DNA of 64,000 nt, from the NCBI GenBank assembly GCA_964479695.1, contig CAYZSO010000005.1:1-64000 (forward strand), given 5' to 3'. The notes below the pieces were generated by a model. The model saw only the letters and a list, made by a program, of their open reading frames with translations, was not told the origin of the DNA and did no database searches. Positions within the stretch are counted from its first letter, which is position 1; each line of letters starts with the position of its first letter. This DNA comes from JAAYZH01 sp964479695 (GTDB lineage: Bacteria > Bacillota > Clostridia > Saccharofermentanales > Fastidiosipilaceae). Made by a program: the position numbers and the translations under genes. Shown in pieces: positions 9,091 to 18,035 of this stretch.

Positions 9091-9377
9091 TTTTTTTGCG
9101 CTGAAACTTATCCACCATTTTTGTGGAAATGTTGAGGGATTGTCTGTGGATGGTTGCAAGATAAAGTGGATAAAAAAGTCATCCACATTCCGGCTCTTTT
9201 ATCCCCAGACTTATGAACCGCTTATCAACAGTGATTTTTCTCTGTAGATTACGTAGAATCAGGCGCTCACGGACTTATCTACATTTTCCACAGCACCATA
9301 ATAATAAGAATGATAAAATAACTTAAATAATACTGTGATGAAAAGCAGATGCATCACTCGATTTTGGGAGAGGGTAT
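9091..9377. other. oriC: Chromosome origin region (oriC) with DnaA-box cluster and AT-rich segment
   Basis: Boxes close to TTATCCACA on the plus strand: 9108-9116 (TTATCCACC), 9179-9187 (TCATCCACA), 9199-9207 (TTATCCCCA), 9222-9230 (TTATCAACA), 9275-9283 (TTATCTACA), 9284-9292 (TTTTCCACA). On the minus strand: 9145-9153 (CCATCCACA), 9165-9173 (TTATCCACT), 9243-9251 (TAATCTACA). An A/T block at about 9297-9338 follows the last boxes and is the likely unwinding element. No box is a perfect consensus match. The dnaN ribosome site is GGGAGAGGG just before 9378. Confidence 0.88.
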
Positions 9378-10481
9378 ATGAAAATTTTGTGTTCGAAGGA
9401 TCAACTGTCCAATGCGGTTTCTTACACGCAGCGTGCCGTTTCGATCAGATCGACCTTGGCTCTGTTGGATGGAATTTTGTTCGAAGCTTCGAATGAGCAG
9501 ATTAAACTTACCGGGTACGACCTTGAAACCGGTATTGAAGCAATTCTTCCCGGTGGCGATGTCTTCATTCCGGGCTCGATTGTCCTGAATGCCCGTATGC
9601 TACATGAGATTGTCCGTAAACTTCCCGAGGATGTCGTAACCATTGATGTGGACGACCACAACATTGCTACGATTAATTCCGGAAATTCGCAATTTAAGAT
9701 CAAGGGTATGGACGCTCAGGGTTATCCTAAGCTCCCAGAGATGGAAGATGTTTCCAAGGTTAAGGTACCGCAGAAGACTCTACGTGAGATGATCTCCCAA
9801 ACGCTGTTCGCCGTTTCAACTGACCTTTCCCGCCCTTCCTTCAACGGAATTCTTTTCAACAGTAAACGCGACTACCTGGAACTCGTTGCTGTTGATGGTT
9901 TCCGTCTGGCCTTACGCCGCGAACCAATGGAAGAAGAAATGCCTGAGGTTCACTTCCTTATCCCCGGCAAGGCACTTCGAGAGATTCAGGCGATCTTGGG
10001 TGATACTGGTGATGTGGAAATTTACACGACTCAGAATCACATTCAATTTGAGATGGGCGATGTGAAACTGATTTCCCGATTGATTCAGCAGGAGTTCATG
10101 AACTACAACTCGATTCTCCCGCAGTCTTCAACGACGACCGTGATTGTGGATACAAAGGCTTTTTACCAAGCTGTGGAACGCGCCTCCCTGATTGTGCCTT
10201 CCGAAGATCGCCGCTTCCCGATGAATTTGACCTTCGATCGCTATAAGACGATGATTATTCAGGCGAATACGGAGCTGGGAAATCTCTATGATGAAGTTCC
10301 GGTGACGATGGAAGGTGAGGATCTGGATGTTGACTTCAACCCGCGCTATTTCATCGACGCCCTGAAGGTCATCACCGACGAACAGATTATGCTCTCGTTT
10401 AACGGCCCTATTGGCCCCTGTGTCATCCGCCCGGTCGAAGGAGACAAGTTTTCTTACCTCGTGCTTCCGCTGCGCAAATAG
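9378..10481 (+). CDS. dnaN: DNA polymerase III beta sliding clamp
   Basis: DnaN forms the dimeric ring that holds the replicative polymerase on DNA. The 367-aa length and three repeated clamp folds fit. Family hallmarks are MKILCSKDQLSNAVS at the start, SRPSFNGILF in the second domain and the C-terminal SYLVLPLRK ending. It lies downstream of oriC. A bulged hairpin (10491-10523) just past the stop could end transcription. Confidence 0.97.
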   Translation: MKILCSKDQLSNAVSYTQRAVSIRSTLALLDGILFEASNEQIKLTGYDLETGIEAILPGGDVFIPGSIVLNARMLHEIVRKLPEDVVTIDVDDHNIATINSGNSQFKIKGMDAQGYPKLPEMEDVSKVKVPQKTLREMISQTLFAVSTDLSRPSFNGILFNSKRDYLELVAVDGFRLALRREPMEEEMPEVHFLIPGKALREIQAILGDTGDVEIYTTQNHIQFEMGDVKLISRLIQQEFMNYNSILPQSSTTTVIVDTKAFYQAVERASLIVPSEDRRFPMNLTFDRYKTMIIQANTELGNLYDEVPVTMEGEDLDVDFNPRYFIDALKVITDEQIMLSFNGPIGPCVIRPVEGDKFSYLVLPLRK

Positions 10482-11033
10482 CTTTGTGGACGTGTTCCAG
10501 ATGCTCTTTATACGCTGAACACGCTGATCTCTTCGCGGTGGGTAGGCGGCGGGGTTGTGGCGAGACGGTGGCGAGGCCAAGATTCTTATAAATACGGATG
10601 AAGACGAATGAAAACGAAATGTGACTTCATCTACTGCAAGCGGAAATGCGAGCGGGATGACTTGTTTCTAATTGGTTTCAGGTTTATCGCCTGAGTTTGC
10701 TGTTTAAGATATGACTGGGACCTCATACTTATTCTCGTTTTCGTTATTGTCCTTGTCGTTTGTCTTATCCTTGGTTTTGGCCCATTACGAAACTTTGCAT
10801 TTGGTCTATACAAAGTTTTTACGATCGTCCAAGACCTGTACCAGCGCTAACACGAATACGGCTCTAACACGAGTACAGCGAGAGTAAACTGCAGGTCGAA
10901 GAGTCAATGTCCGTTCTAACTACGCTGGCAAGCCTCTGAAGCCTCATTGTAAATCTCACGGAATGTCTCACTTGCCTCCTTGGCCTCCACTTATTGTTCC
11001 AACCCGCACTACGCTGCAGAATAAAGTGACTAT
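10482..11033. other. 552-base spacer between dnaN and recF
   Basis: No supported gene. In many Firmicutes a small S4-domain RNA-binding gene (yaaA/rlbA) sits here; I find no S4 motif on either strand. A bulged stem at 10491-10523 (CGTGTTCCAG with CTGAACACG) may be a weak terminator. A half copy of the TTTGGCC motif occurs near 10785. Nothing else is recognised. Confidence 0.6.
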
Positions 11034-12218
11034 ATGATTGTATCTGGTATCCATCTGGAAAATTTTCGAAACTACGAAGAGGTCAACCTCTCACCTGTCC
11101 CCGGCTTGAATATTCTCTATGGCAACAACGGCCAAGGTAAGACGAATATTATCGAGGCGGTGAATATGTGTGCCTGTGCCAGGTCTCATCGTACGGCCAA
11201 AGACGCAGAACTCATTCGTCATGGCAGTTCTTTTTACGATATCGAGCTAAAATATTTCTCTTCTTATGCTGAGGTTTTGGACGATTCCTACGAAGAATCC
11301 ATTGCCATCCGTTACAAACAGATGGTAACGGTTGGTAACGAGTTTAAACGAGAACTCACAAAGGACGGAATTTCAGTGCCTCGCATCGCTGACTTCGTTG
11401 GTACATTCCATGCTGTGATGTTTGCTCCGGAAGATTTGTCAATTGTTAAAGATGGACCTGCTGTTAGAAGACGTTTTCTGGATCTTCTGCTGAGTCAAAT
11501 TAAACCTAGCTACTTTCAGAACTTGCAATATTTTTCACGGATTCTTAAACAACGGAACACCTTATTAAAACAATTTCGTGAAAAAGGTGGTTCATTGGAT
11601 CTCCTCCAGACTGAGCAACTCAATATGTGGGATGAAGAATTTGCTAATGTTGCTGCAAAGCTTATTACCGACCGTTTACAACTGGTTGACAAACTGACTT
11701 ATTGGGCGGGAGATATCCACAAGAATATTTCTGGCGGTTTAGAAAGACTGAGTCTGGTTTATCGCACGTTGCCAGGCGTTACCATCGATTTGCAACAAGA
11801 TGCAATCGTTGACAACATCTTGAAACGCTTGCAACGGACTCGAAACGATGACATTTTTCGCGGTAGCACTTCCAGTGGACCACATCGGGATGACTTTGAT
11901 TTGATGATTAACGATTTTGCTCTTCGCAGCTTCGGTTCTCAAGGTCAACAAAGAACAGCGGTCCTGGCTTTGAAAATGGCTGAACTTGAAATTATCCGCC
12001 ATCAGGTCAATGAGGCTCCGGTTCTCTTACTTGATGATGTCTTGTCGGAGCTTGATATCGGTAGACGTGAGCATTTATTAAACAGTCTTCAACATGTCCA
12101 AATCTTTGTCACCTGTACGGATCCGGAACAGTTGGACCAGAACTGGTTGACAAACGTTACCAACGATAAACCTGCCTATTTCCATGTGAATCAAGGCACG
12201 GTATCACGGGTATCTTGA
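11034..12218 (+). CDS. recF: DNA replication/repair protein RecF
   Basis: RecF is an SMC-like ATPase that loads RecA at gaps together with RecO and RecR. The 394-aa protein has Walker A GNNGQGKT at residues 30-37, the RecF segment FAPEDLSIVKDGP, the ABC signature region GSQGQQRTAVLALK and Walker B VLLLDDVLSELD. The start lacks a clear ribosome site. The coding sequence contains many GTTGGTAACG-type motifs, for example two in tandem near 11328-11342, and is unusual in that respect. It leads into remB and gyrB. Confidence 0.96.
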   Translation: MIVSGIHLENFRNYEEVNLSPVPGLNILYGNNGQGKTNIIEAVNMCACARSHRTAKDAELIRHGSSFYDIELKYFSSYAEVLDDSYEESIAIRYKQMVTVGNEFKRELTKDGISVPRIADFVGTFHAVMFAPEDLSIVKDGPAVRRRFLDLLLSQIKPSYFQNLQYFSRILKQRNTLLKQFREKGGSLDLLQTEQLNMWDEEFANVAAKLITDRLQLVDKLTYWAGDIHKNISGGLERLSLVYRTLPGVTIDLQQDAIVDNILKRLQRTRNDDIFRGSTSSGPHRDDFDLMINDFALRSFGSQGQQRTAVLALKMAELEIIRHQVNEAPVLLLDDVLSELDIGRREHLLNSLQHVQIFVTCTDPEQLDQNWLTNVTNDKPAYFHVNQGTVSRVS

Positions 12219-12257
12219 GGCTTGTCTGACCAGAGAAATTAGGGAGGCTATGGTATA

Positions 12258-12530
12258 ATGTACGTACATATTGGTGGTGAATATGAACTGGCCGCCAGGT
12301 TGATCATAGGTATTTTTGATTTGGATCAAATCACCAGCAGCAAGGATAAAGGAACTATTAATTTCCTCAAATCATTGGAAGAGCGTTCTCTTCTTGAGCC
12401 TGTGTCGCCTGATTTGCCTAAGTCATTAGTCTTGACTGTTGACCGGGCGTACCTCTCCCCTATTTCCACTTATACATTGAGGCAACGTTTATTTGACCGG
12501 CCTTATGACCGGTCAATATCTATGATATGA
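12258..12530 (+). CDS. remB: Extracellular matrix regulator RemB (DUF370)
   Basis: A 90-aa DUF370 protein. The start MYVHIGGEYELAARLIIGIF and the segment SLVLTVDRAYLSPIS match the RemB/YaaB family, which forms arc-shaped oligomers and binds DNA; the related RemA activates matrix genes in Bacillus. The position between recF and gyrB is the conserved one. GGGAGG lies 11 bases before the ATG. The end of the gene carries a strong inverted repeat, and its stop overlaps the gyrB ribosome site, so coupling with gyrB is likely. Confidence 0.88.
   Translation: MYVHIGGEYELAARLIIGIFDLDQITSSKDKGTINFLKSLEERSLLEPVSPDLPKSLVLTVDRAYLSPISTYTLRQRLFDRPYDRSISMI
12493..12516. promoter_or_regulatory. Inverted repeat at the end of remB, upstream of gyrB
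   Basis: TTGACCGG and CCGGTCAA form a perfect 8-bp stem with an 8-base loop, 22 bases before the gyrB ATG. It could be an operator or an RNA hairpin affecting gyrB. There is no T-run, so termination is unlikely. Confidence 0.5.
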
Positions 12531-12538
12531 GGTGCTGA

Positions 12539-14626
12539 ATGGCAAAAAATACGAATAATGAAAAAGAAAATGAGAAAGATGTCCTACTCACGGATATTAA
12601 TCTGAGTCTATCTGATGATTTGATTAATGAAGCTGACAATATTCATGCTATGGCTGAGATCGACGATGGTTTCACGGAAACCCTTATTGATACCAGTGAT
12701 CAAGATCAGTTTAGTACGGAGAATACTCATACCTACGATGATTCTGATATCCAAGTACTAGAAGGTCTAGAAGCCGTGCGTAAGCGCCCTGCGATGTACA
12801 TTGGTGACGTGACCTCTCGTGGTCTGCATCATCTTGTCTATGAGATCGTTGCCAACAGCGTTGATGAAGCGTTGGCAGGTCGTTGTGACAATATCTGGGT
12901 CACTTTAAACAAAGATGGTTCTGTGAAGGTCAAGGACGACGGCAGTGGTATCCCCGTGGGTACTCATCCTAAGATGGGCATTCCGACGGTTGAAGTTGTT
13001 CATACGATTCTGCATGCCGGAGGCAAATTCGGCGGTGGTGCTTACAGCATATCTGGTGGTTTACACGGCGTTGGTGCATCCGTTGTCAACGCGTTGTCTG
13101 AATGGATGGATGTCTACGTCGCTCGTGACGGTAAGATCTATGAAATTGGGTTCGAGCGCGGGAAAACGACACAGTCGTTGAAAGTCGTTGCCAACACAGA
13201 AAACGGTGAAACTGGTACAACCACCATCTTTAAACCGGATTCGGAAATCTTCGAGGACACGACTTTTGACTTCGATTCTATGATCAGTCGGTACCGTGAG
13301 ATGGCCTTCCTTAATAAGGAAGTCAGCATTACCCTGATCGACGACAGATCTGATGAACCGAAGGAGGTTCATTTGCACTACGAAGGCGGTATTATCGCCT
13401 TTGTCGAGTACTTGAACCGTAAAAAAGAAGTGGTTCACGAACCGCCGATTTATATTGCCAGCCGGCAGGGCAACACGTTCGTCGAAATGGCCTTGCAATA
13501 CAACACCAGCTATGTTGAAAGTGTTTTCTCGTACGCTAATAACATTGCTACTTTTGAAGGTGGTTCCCATTTAACCGGGTTTAAATCCGCGTTGACAAAG
13601 GTTGTCAACGACTATGCGCGCAAGAACAATTATCTGAAGGAGTCTGATGCTAACTTAGCCGGTGAAGATGTCCGAGAAGGTCTCTGCGCTATTATTAGTG
13701 TGAAGCTTCCGGATCCCCAATTTGAAGGTCAAACAAAATCGCGTTTGGGAAACAGCGAAATCAGGACGATTGTAGAACAGGTCATGAATGAAAAAATGGC
13801 CATTTTCCTGGAGGAGAATCCCCAAACTGCGAAACAAATTGTTGAAAAGACCATGGCTGCGTCGCAAGCTCGTATCGCTGCGCGCAAAGCCAGGGAGATG
13901 ACACGCCGTAAAACGGCATTTGAGTCAAATGCTCTTCCCGGTAAACTAGCGGATTGTCAGAGTAATGACCCGACCTTGAGTGAGATCTTCATTGTTGAGG
14001 GAGATTCTGCAGGAGGTACTGCGAAATCTGGTCGTGAACGCAAATATCAGGCCATCCTGCCGCTCTGGGGTAAGATGCTTAACGTGGAACGTTCACGCAT
14101 AGACAAAGTGTATACGAATGAGAAGCTGCAACCTGTTGTCCTCGCTTTGGGAACTGGTATTGGTGAGGATTTTGACCTGTCTAAGCTCCGCTATCACAAG
14201 GTCATTATTATGGCTGATGCGGACGTCGATGGAGCTCATATCCGCACACTACTTCTGACTTTCTTCTACCGCTACATGAGGCCTCTAGTCGATGCCGGCC
14301 ATGTCTACATCGCCTGTCCTCCTCTCTACCGCGTCTACGAAGGCAAAGAAGGCTACTACGCCTATGATGATGCTGATGTAGAGAGAATCAAGAAGGAAAC
14401 CGGTTGGGTGAGCCCGAAACTTCAGCGTTATAAAGGCCTCGGGGAAATGGATGCGACCCAGCTATGGGAGACAACCATGGATCCTTCTAAACGTAAATTG
14501 TTGAAAGTCAAAGCAGAGGACTTCCAAACCGCAGATGAAACGTTGGATCTCTTGATGGGAGCCAAAGTTGAGCCACGGCGTAATTTCATTCAGGAGAATG
14601 CTCAGTACGCTGTCATTGATAGCTGA
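12539..14626 (+). CDS. gyrB: DNA gyrase subunit B, with acidic N-terminal extension
   Basis: GyrB is the ATPase subunit that drives negative supercoiling. The GHKL domain starts at IQVLEGLEAVRKRPAMYIG, with GLHGVGASVVNALS; the TOPRIM domain has EIFIVEGDSAGGTAKSGR and DADVDGAHI; the tail has QRYKGLGEMDATQLWETTM. The first 75 residues are an acidic stretch that most GyrB proteins lack. GAGGTG 5 bases before the ATG supports this start; an internal ATG at about residue 38 is an alternative. gyrA is not in the window. Confidence 0.97.
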   Translation: MAKNTNNEKENEKDVLLTDINLSLSDDLINEADNIHAMAEIDDGFTETLIDTSDQDQFSTENTHTYDDSDIQVLEGLEAVRKRPAMYIGDVTSRGLHHLVYEIVANSVDEALAGRCDNIWVTLNKDGSVKVKDDGSGIPVGTHPKMGIPTVEVVHTILHAGGKFGGGAYSISGGLHGVGASVVNALSEWMDVYVARDGKIYEIGFERGKTTQSLKVVANTENGETGTTTIFKPDSEIFEDTTFDFDSMISRYREMAFLNKEVSITLIDDRSDEPKEVHLHYEGGIIAFVEYLNRKKEVVHEPPIYIASRQGNTFVEMALQYNTSYVESVFSYANNIATFEGGSHLTGFKSALTKVVNDYARKNNYLKESDANLAGEDVREGLCAIISVKLPDPQFEGQTKSRLGNSEIRTIVEQVMNEKMAIFLEENPQTAKQIVEKTMAASQARIAARKAREMTRRKTAFESNALPGKLADCQSNDPTLSEIFIVEGDSAGGTAKSGRERKYQAILPLWGKMLNVERSRIDKVYTNEKLQPVVLALGTGIGEDFDLSKLRYHKVIIMADADVDGAHIRTLLLTFFYRYMRPLVDAGHVYIACPPLYRVYEGKEGYYAYDDADVERIKKETGWVSPKLQRYKGLGEMDATQLWETTMDPSKRKLLKVKAEDFQTADETLDLLMGAKVEPRRNFIQENAQYAVIDS

Positions 14627-14642
14627 GGTTCCACGTAGAACT
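14627..14642. promoter_or_regulatory. parS: Candidate parS centromere site
   Basis: GGTTCCACGTAGAACT matches the ParB target TGTTCCACGTGAAACA at 12 of 16 positions. The central 14 bases are a palindrome with one mismatched pair. It lies between the gyrB stop and the parB start, where ParB sites are expected. Binding is inferred. Confidence 0.6.
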
Positions 14643-14670
14643 TTGTAACCTTAATGTAATGTAATGTGAA

Positions 14671-15495
14671 ATGACTGAAGAAGTACGCGACATACCCGTA
14701 TATCAAATCACGCCTGATCCGAATCAGCCACGCAAACATTTCGATCCCGATAGTTTGCAGGAGTTGGCTGATTCGATCACTGAAAACGGCGTGATATTAC
14801 CAATCATTGTTTCGCCCGTTGGTAACGACAAATACCAGATTATCGCAGGAGAGCGCCGTTGGCGTGCCTCTATTCTAGCTAAGAAGGCCACTATACCGTG
14901 TATTGTTCGTGAGTTAGAGCCTTTTACAAGGCAAATGCAGGCACTTTTAGAGAATGTGCAACGGAATGACCTGAATCCATTAGAAGAAGCCAATGCTTAC
15001 CAACAGTTGATAGACGAATATGATATGTCCCACGAACAAATCGCCCAGTCCGTTGGTAAGAGCCGTGCAACGATTACCAACAGTTTACGACTGTTGAAAC
15101 TACCGTCCTTTGTCCAGGATCAGCTAGCAGATGGACTGTTATCATCCGGACATGCCAAAGTTATTCTCAGTTTGACGCGCGAAAGCGACATGCTCTATCT
15201 AGCCGGAAAGATTATTCAAGATCAGCTTTCGGTGCGGGATGCGAACGCTGTCGCAGAGAAACTACGTAAACAAAAATCATCTGACCCACCAGTTGCAACC
15301 GTTGACAATGAAATTGCCAATAGTTTGCAACAGTTGCAACTCCAATTGCAACGTGTTGAAGATCAACTGTGCAGAAATTTCGGAACTCAAGTGAAGCTAA
15401 AGACGAACAAGGATCAGAGCGGCAGTGTAGAAATATCGTTTAATGACTTTGCCGAACTAGAAAGAATTCTGGAATTGCTCGGCTATAACGATTAG
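14671..15495 (+). CDS. parB: ParB/Spo0J-family chromosome partition protein
   Basis: ParB is a CTP-dependent clamp that loads at parS and recruits SMC. The 274-aa protein has the N-terminal CTPase box with AGERRWRA at about residue 69, an ENVQRNDLNPLEEA segment, the helix-turn-helix MSHEQIAQSVGKSRATITNSLRLLKLP and the Spo0J-like SSGHAKVILSL. A Noc paralogue is possible, but the SGHAK region favours Spo0J. No parA is adjacent, which is unusual. The ribosome site is weak, in a TAATG-repeat leader. The gene is rich in GTTGCAAC and GTTGGTAAG motifs. Confidence 0.88.
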   Translation: MTEEVRDIPVYQITPDPNQPRKHFDPDSLQELADSITENGVILPIIVSPVGNDKYQIIAGERRWRASILAKKATIPCIVRELEPFTRQMQALLENVQRNDLNPLEEANAYQQLIDEYDMSHEQIAQSVGKSRATITNSLRLLKLPSFVQDQLADGLLSSGHAKVILSLTRESDMLYLAGKIIQDQLSVRDANAVAEKLRKQKSSDPPVATVDNEIANSLQQLQLQLQRVEDQLCRNFGTQVKLKTNKDQSGSVEISFNDFAELERILELLGYND

Positions 15496-15539
15496 GTGCA
15501 GCTCTCCCCTATTTGATCAATGTATCATGGAATTCTTCC

Positions 15540-16400
15540 AACTTTTGCCCAGCGTGCCTCGCGTTGCCGATCGTTGGCAACGATTGTCAGTAGTTTGGTA
15601 ATCGTTGGTTTTGCGTTGCAAAGCTGCGCTTAAGAGTTCGGAATGTTTAAGAGAACCAACTTTCCTATGTGGATGTCGAACACTTTCTACTTAGATCTAG
15701 GATCTGGGATGAACTTATTGTACAGTAGAATTCAATATCTCGATAGGTAATCTTTTGGTACTGAGAACCAACTGTTGGTGACCGTTGGCAAATGGTTGGC
15801 ACAGAGATTCAACTGGTTGGTGATCATTGGTAAGCAGTTGGAACCGAGTGACAACCGTTGGTGATGACAGTAATTTATTGGCTCCAAGAGTCAACTGCTT
15901 GTCACATTTGGTGCCTTGATGATGAAAAGGATCACTCCGGTAATGCTTATCCAGTTGTTGACTCGGATATTCTCACGTTGGTAAACGGTTGGCATCTATT
16001 ATCAACCGTTGGTGACCGTTGGCAAGCTGCAGCTTCTAGGAATCTGGCGTTGGAGATCCTCAGCAAAATGTTGGTATCCTTGGCTAACCATTGGTGACCG
16101 TTGGTAGCGGTTGATAAAGCTGTTGCAAATTACCAATTTATGACCCGACACTAAGTTTTGTATTTAATAAATAAGGAAATAAAATTTCTACTTCTAAGGA
16201 ACAATAATTAAGCCATGAGCAATATTTGCATCGCCGTAAGAAAAAAATGTTGACAACTAGTTGCCAACATTTGGTAACTGGTTAGTGGGAATTACCAACG
16301 GTTGCCAAATAGTAATTGCAGTAAACAAATTTCAATGAACTACTAAATAAAGGACAACTATCGAGATCAACTGTTTGACAACCATTTAAAACGATTACCA
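15540..16400. repeat. Origin-proximal field of GTTGGTAAC / GTTGCCAAC motifs
   Basis: No credible gene lies between parB and the HTH gene. The spacer has dozens of copies of GTTGGTAA, GTTGGCAA, GTTGGTGA and their complements. Clusters show 10-11 base spacing: 15774-15865, 15980-16030, 16088-16120, and 16249-16309 where GTTGACAAC (16249), GTTGCCAAC (16260) and TTTGGTAAC (16270) follow each other. A 79-codon open frame at 15858-16097 is a translation of these repeats and is not called. Confidence 0.85.
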
Positions 16401-16411
16401 AAATGGCAAAT

Positions 16412-16930
16412 TTAGTTGTCAACGGGTTCGGTTGTCTTCTCTTTCTTCTTACCGAAAATTCGCTCGAGTAATCGAGGCTTTTCTTGATTCATCATTGCTT
16501 TCATTAAAAGAGTGTCAGCCCGCATTCTGGCTTCTTCATGCTGGCGGCGCTCTGCTTCCGCGGTTTTATGGTCCTCTTCACGCATATTTCGAACTTCGGC
16601 CAACTCTTTACGCAAACCGTCAACATCCTCTTGAAGTCGTTTATTGTCGTCACGCAGATATTGCAGAAGTTCTATTTCAGCATCACTGTTGGTAACGCCG
16701 TTGGTAGAATCATCAACAGATACACTTTCATCTTCAGGGGTAAAAGGATTATCAAGACCCATGATTACACATAACTTTTCAATACCAGGTTTTGTGAGGG
16801 ATCGTTTGCCACCTTTTGTAGTGACATAATCTTGCAACGAATCTTGGTCCAGTTGCAACCGTTTATAAACGGCTTGTGTCGTGATCTTCAACATAGTTGC
16901 GACTTCTAGAATGGTATAAACGTCTTCCAT
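16412..16930 (-). CDS. HTH plus coiled-coil protein with basic C-terminal tail, function unknown
   Basis: A 172-aa protein. Residues 1-60 look like a MerR/excisionase-type helix-turn-helix (YTILEVATMLKITTQAVYKRL). Residues 85-150 are a charged heptad-like coiled coil (LRDDNKRLQEDVDGLRKEL). The tail RLLERIFGKKKEK could fold as a basic amphipathic helix. The start at 16930 has AGAGGA a few bases upstream; the longer frame upstream has none. The layout recalls RacA, which tethers the origin region to the cell pole, and plasmid DUF536-type proteins, but I do not claim homology to either. It is the only gene inside the phased motif field, and motifs lie in its own leader (16960-16995). Confidence 0.7.
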   Translation of the reverse strand: MEDVYTILEVATMLKITTQAVYKRLQLDQDSLQDYVTTKGGKRSLTKPGIEKLCVIMGLDNPFTPEDESVSVDDSTNGVTNSDAEIELLQYLRDDNKRLQEDVDGLRKELAEVRNMREEDHKTAEAERRQHEEARMRADTLLMKAMMNQEKPRLLERIFGKKKEKTTEPVDN

Positions 16931-17139
16931 GCTATCCTCTTTCCGATTGTGAGCAGTTGGCAATTGTTTTAAAGGGTTGGTAACAATTATAAACAAACAC
17001 CAATGGATTGCCAACAGGATTCAGCAGAAGTCTCTTTAATTAGGTATCAAAAACTCATTGGACACGATCGATTTGGACCAAAATAACTCAAAAAACATTT
17101 TTCTGCTCGTTTTCACAATTAAGATTCGTCAGTGAATAT

Positions 17140-18035
17140 TATCGTTGGTAACGAGTTGCATCTGGACATAACTTGAAATAACCAGCTGCAATGGGTGGTA
17201 ACAAATGATAATGAATGGCAATAGATGGTAACGCATTGAAACAGATGCTTTTGATGTAAAATTGAATCAAAACGGCAAGTATGAAATAATGCTCGAGAGA
17301 TGAGACAAGCATTGCCAATGGATACCAACTGGTGGTAATGATTTGCAATGAGTTGCAAGAAATTGCAACACGTGTTGATATCTCTTATAAATATCCGTAT
17401 AAAATAGCCGGGGACATGATTTTAGATCAAACAACTAAAGAGCAGTTGTTCGCAATGGGTGGTAATGAACGGTAACGAATGACAATGAATGGTAATATGC
17501 GGCAACGGATGACAACGGGATGACAACCGATGGTAACGGGCGGTAATGAGTGGTAATGGGTTGAAATAGTCAGTAACATTCACCTATGGCATCTCTTCGA
17601 GGGTTGTAATAGAAAACAGGTGACATAAACCTGCATTTCGATAGATTTTATGAACGTGTGTGGCATCTGATTGTTTTAAGATAGTCATGTTTATACCAAG
17701 AATTTAGCGATAGTCGGTGATTGTCTGAGAATGGTAACTGATACCAATGAATGGCAACGGATTGTCAATGAATGGCAACGTTTGCCAACGAAAATAACAG
17801 ATATCAGTAACTAGAAACTGATATTGACTTATAGTAGCGGATACCAATAAATAGCAGCCAATTCTTGGCGGATAGTAGTGAATGTCAATTACTAGTGACC
17901 GGTGACAATAAATTGAACTTATATCGCGGATACCAATGAATGGTAGCTGGTGCCAATGGGTGGTAACAGATGGTAATAAATGGTAACGGATGGTAACAAG
18001 AGGGTAGTTCGTTACCATTCGTTACCAATAGAGCG
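17140..18035. repeat. Decamer arrays with 10-bp period (consensus near RTGGTAACGR)
   Basis: Three blocks read in strict or near-strict 10-base phase. In 17194-17255 units run GGTGGTAACA, AATGATAATG, AATGGCAATA, GATGGTAACG. In 17455-17580 they include GTGGTAATGA, ACGGTAACGA, ATGACAATGA, ATGGTAATAT. In 17731-18035 phase is kept for about 30 turns and ends with GGTGGTAACA, GATGGTAATA, AATGGTAACG, GATGGTAACA, then turns to the complement TCGTTACCAT, TCGTTACCAA. Minus-strand open frames here (17119-17358, 17704-18018) are repeat translations and not genes. Confidence 0.9.

Noticed and set aside
10631..10813. 60-codon minus-strand frame between dnaN and recF as a relic S4 gene
   Set aside because: Basic, low-complexity translation without an S4 motif; the usual gene would also be on the plus strand.
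15858..16097. 79-codon plus-strand open frame in the parB-HTH spacer
   Set aside because: It translates the GTTGGTAAC repeats, has no ribosome site and no family resemblance.
17704..18018. 104-codon minus-strand open frame
   Set aside because: Its H/L/P/Y/I-rich sequence is the reading of 10-base repeats; stops are avoided by the repeat composition.
17140..18035. CRISPR array
   Set aside because: Units are only 10 bases with no unique spacers of 30 bases and no cas genes nearby.
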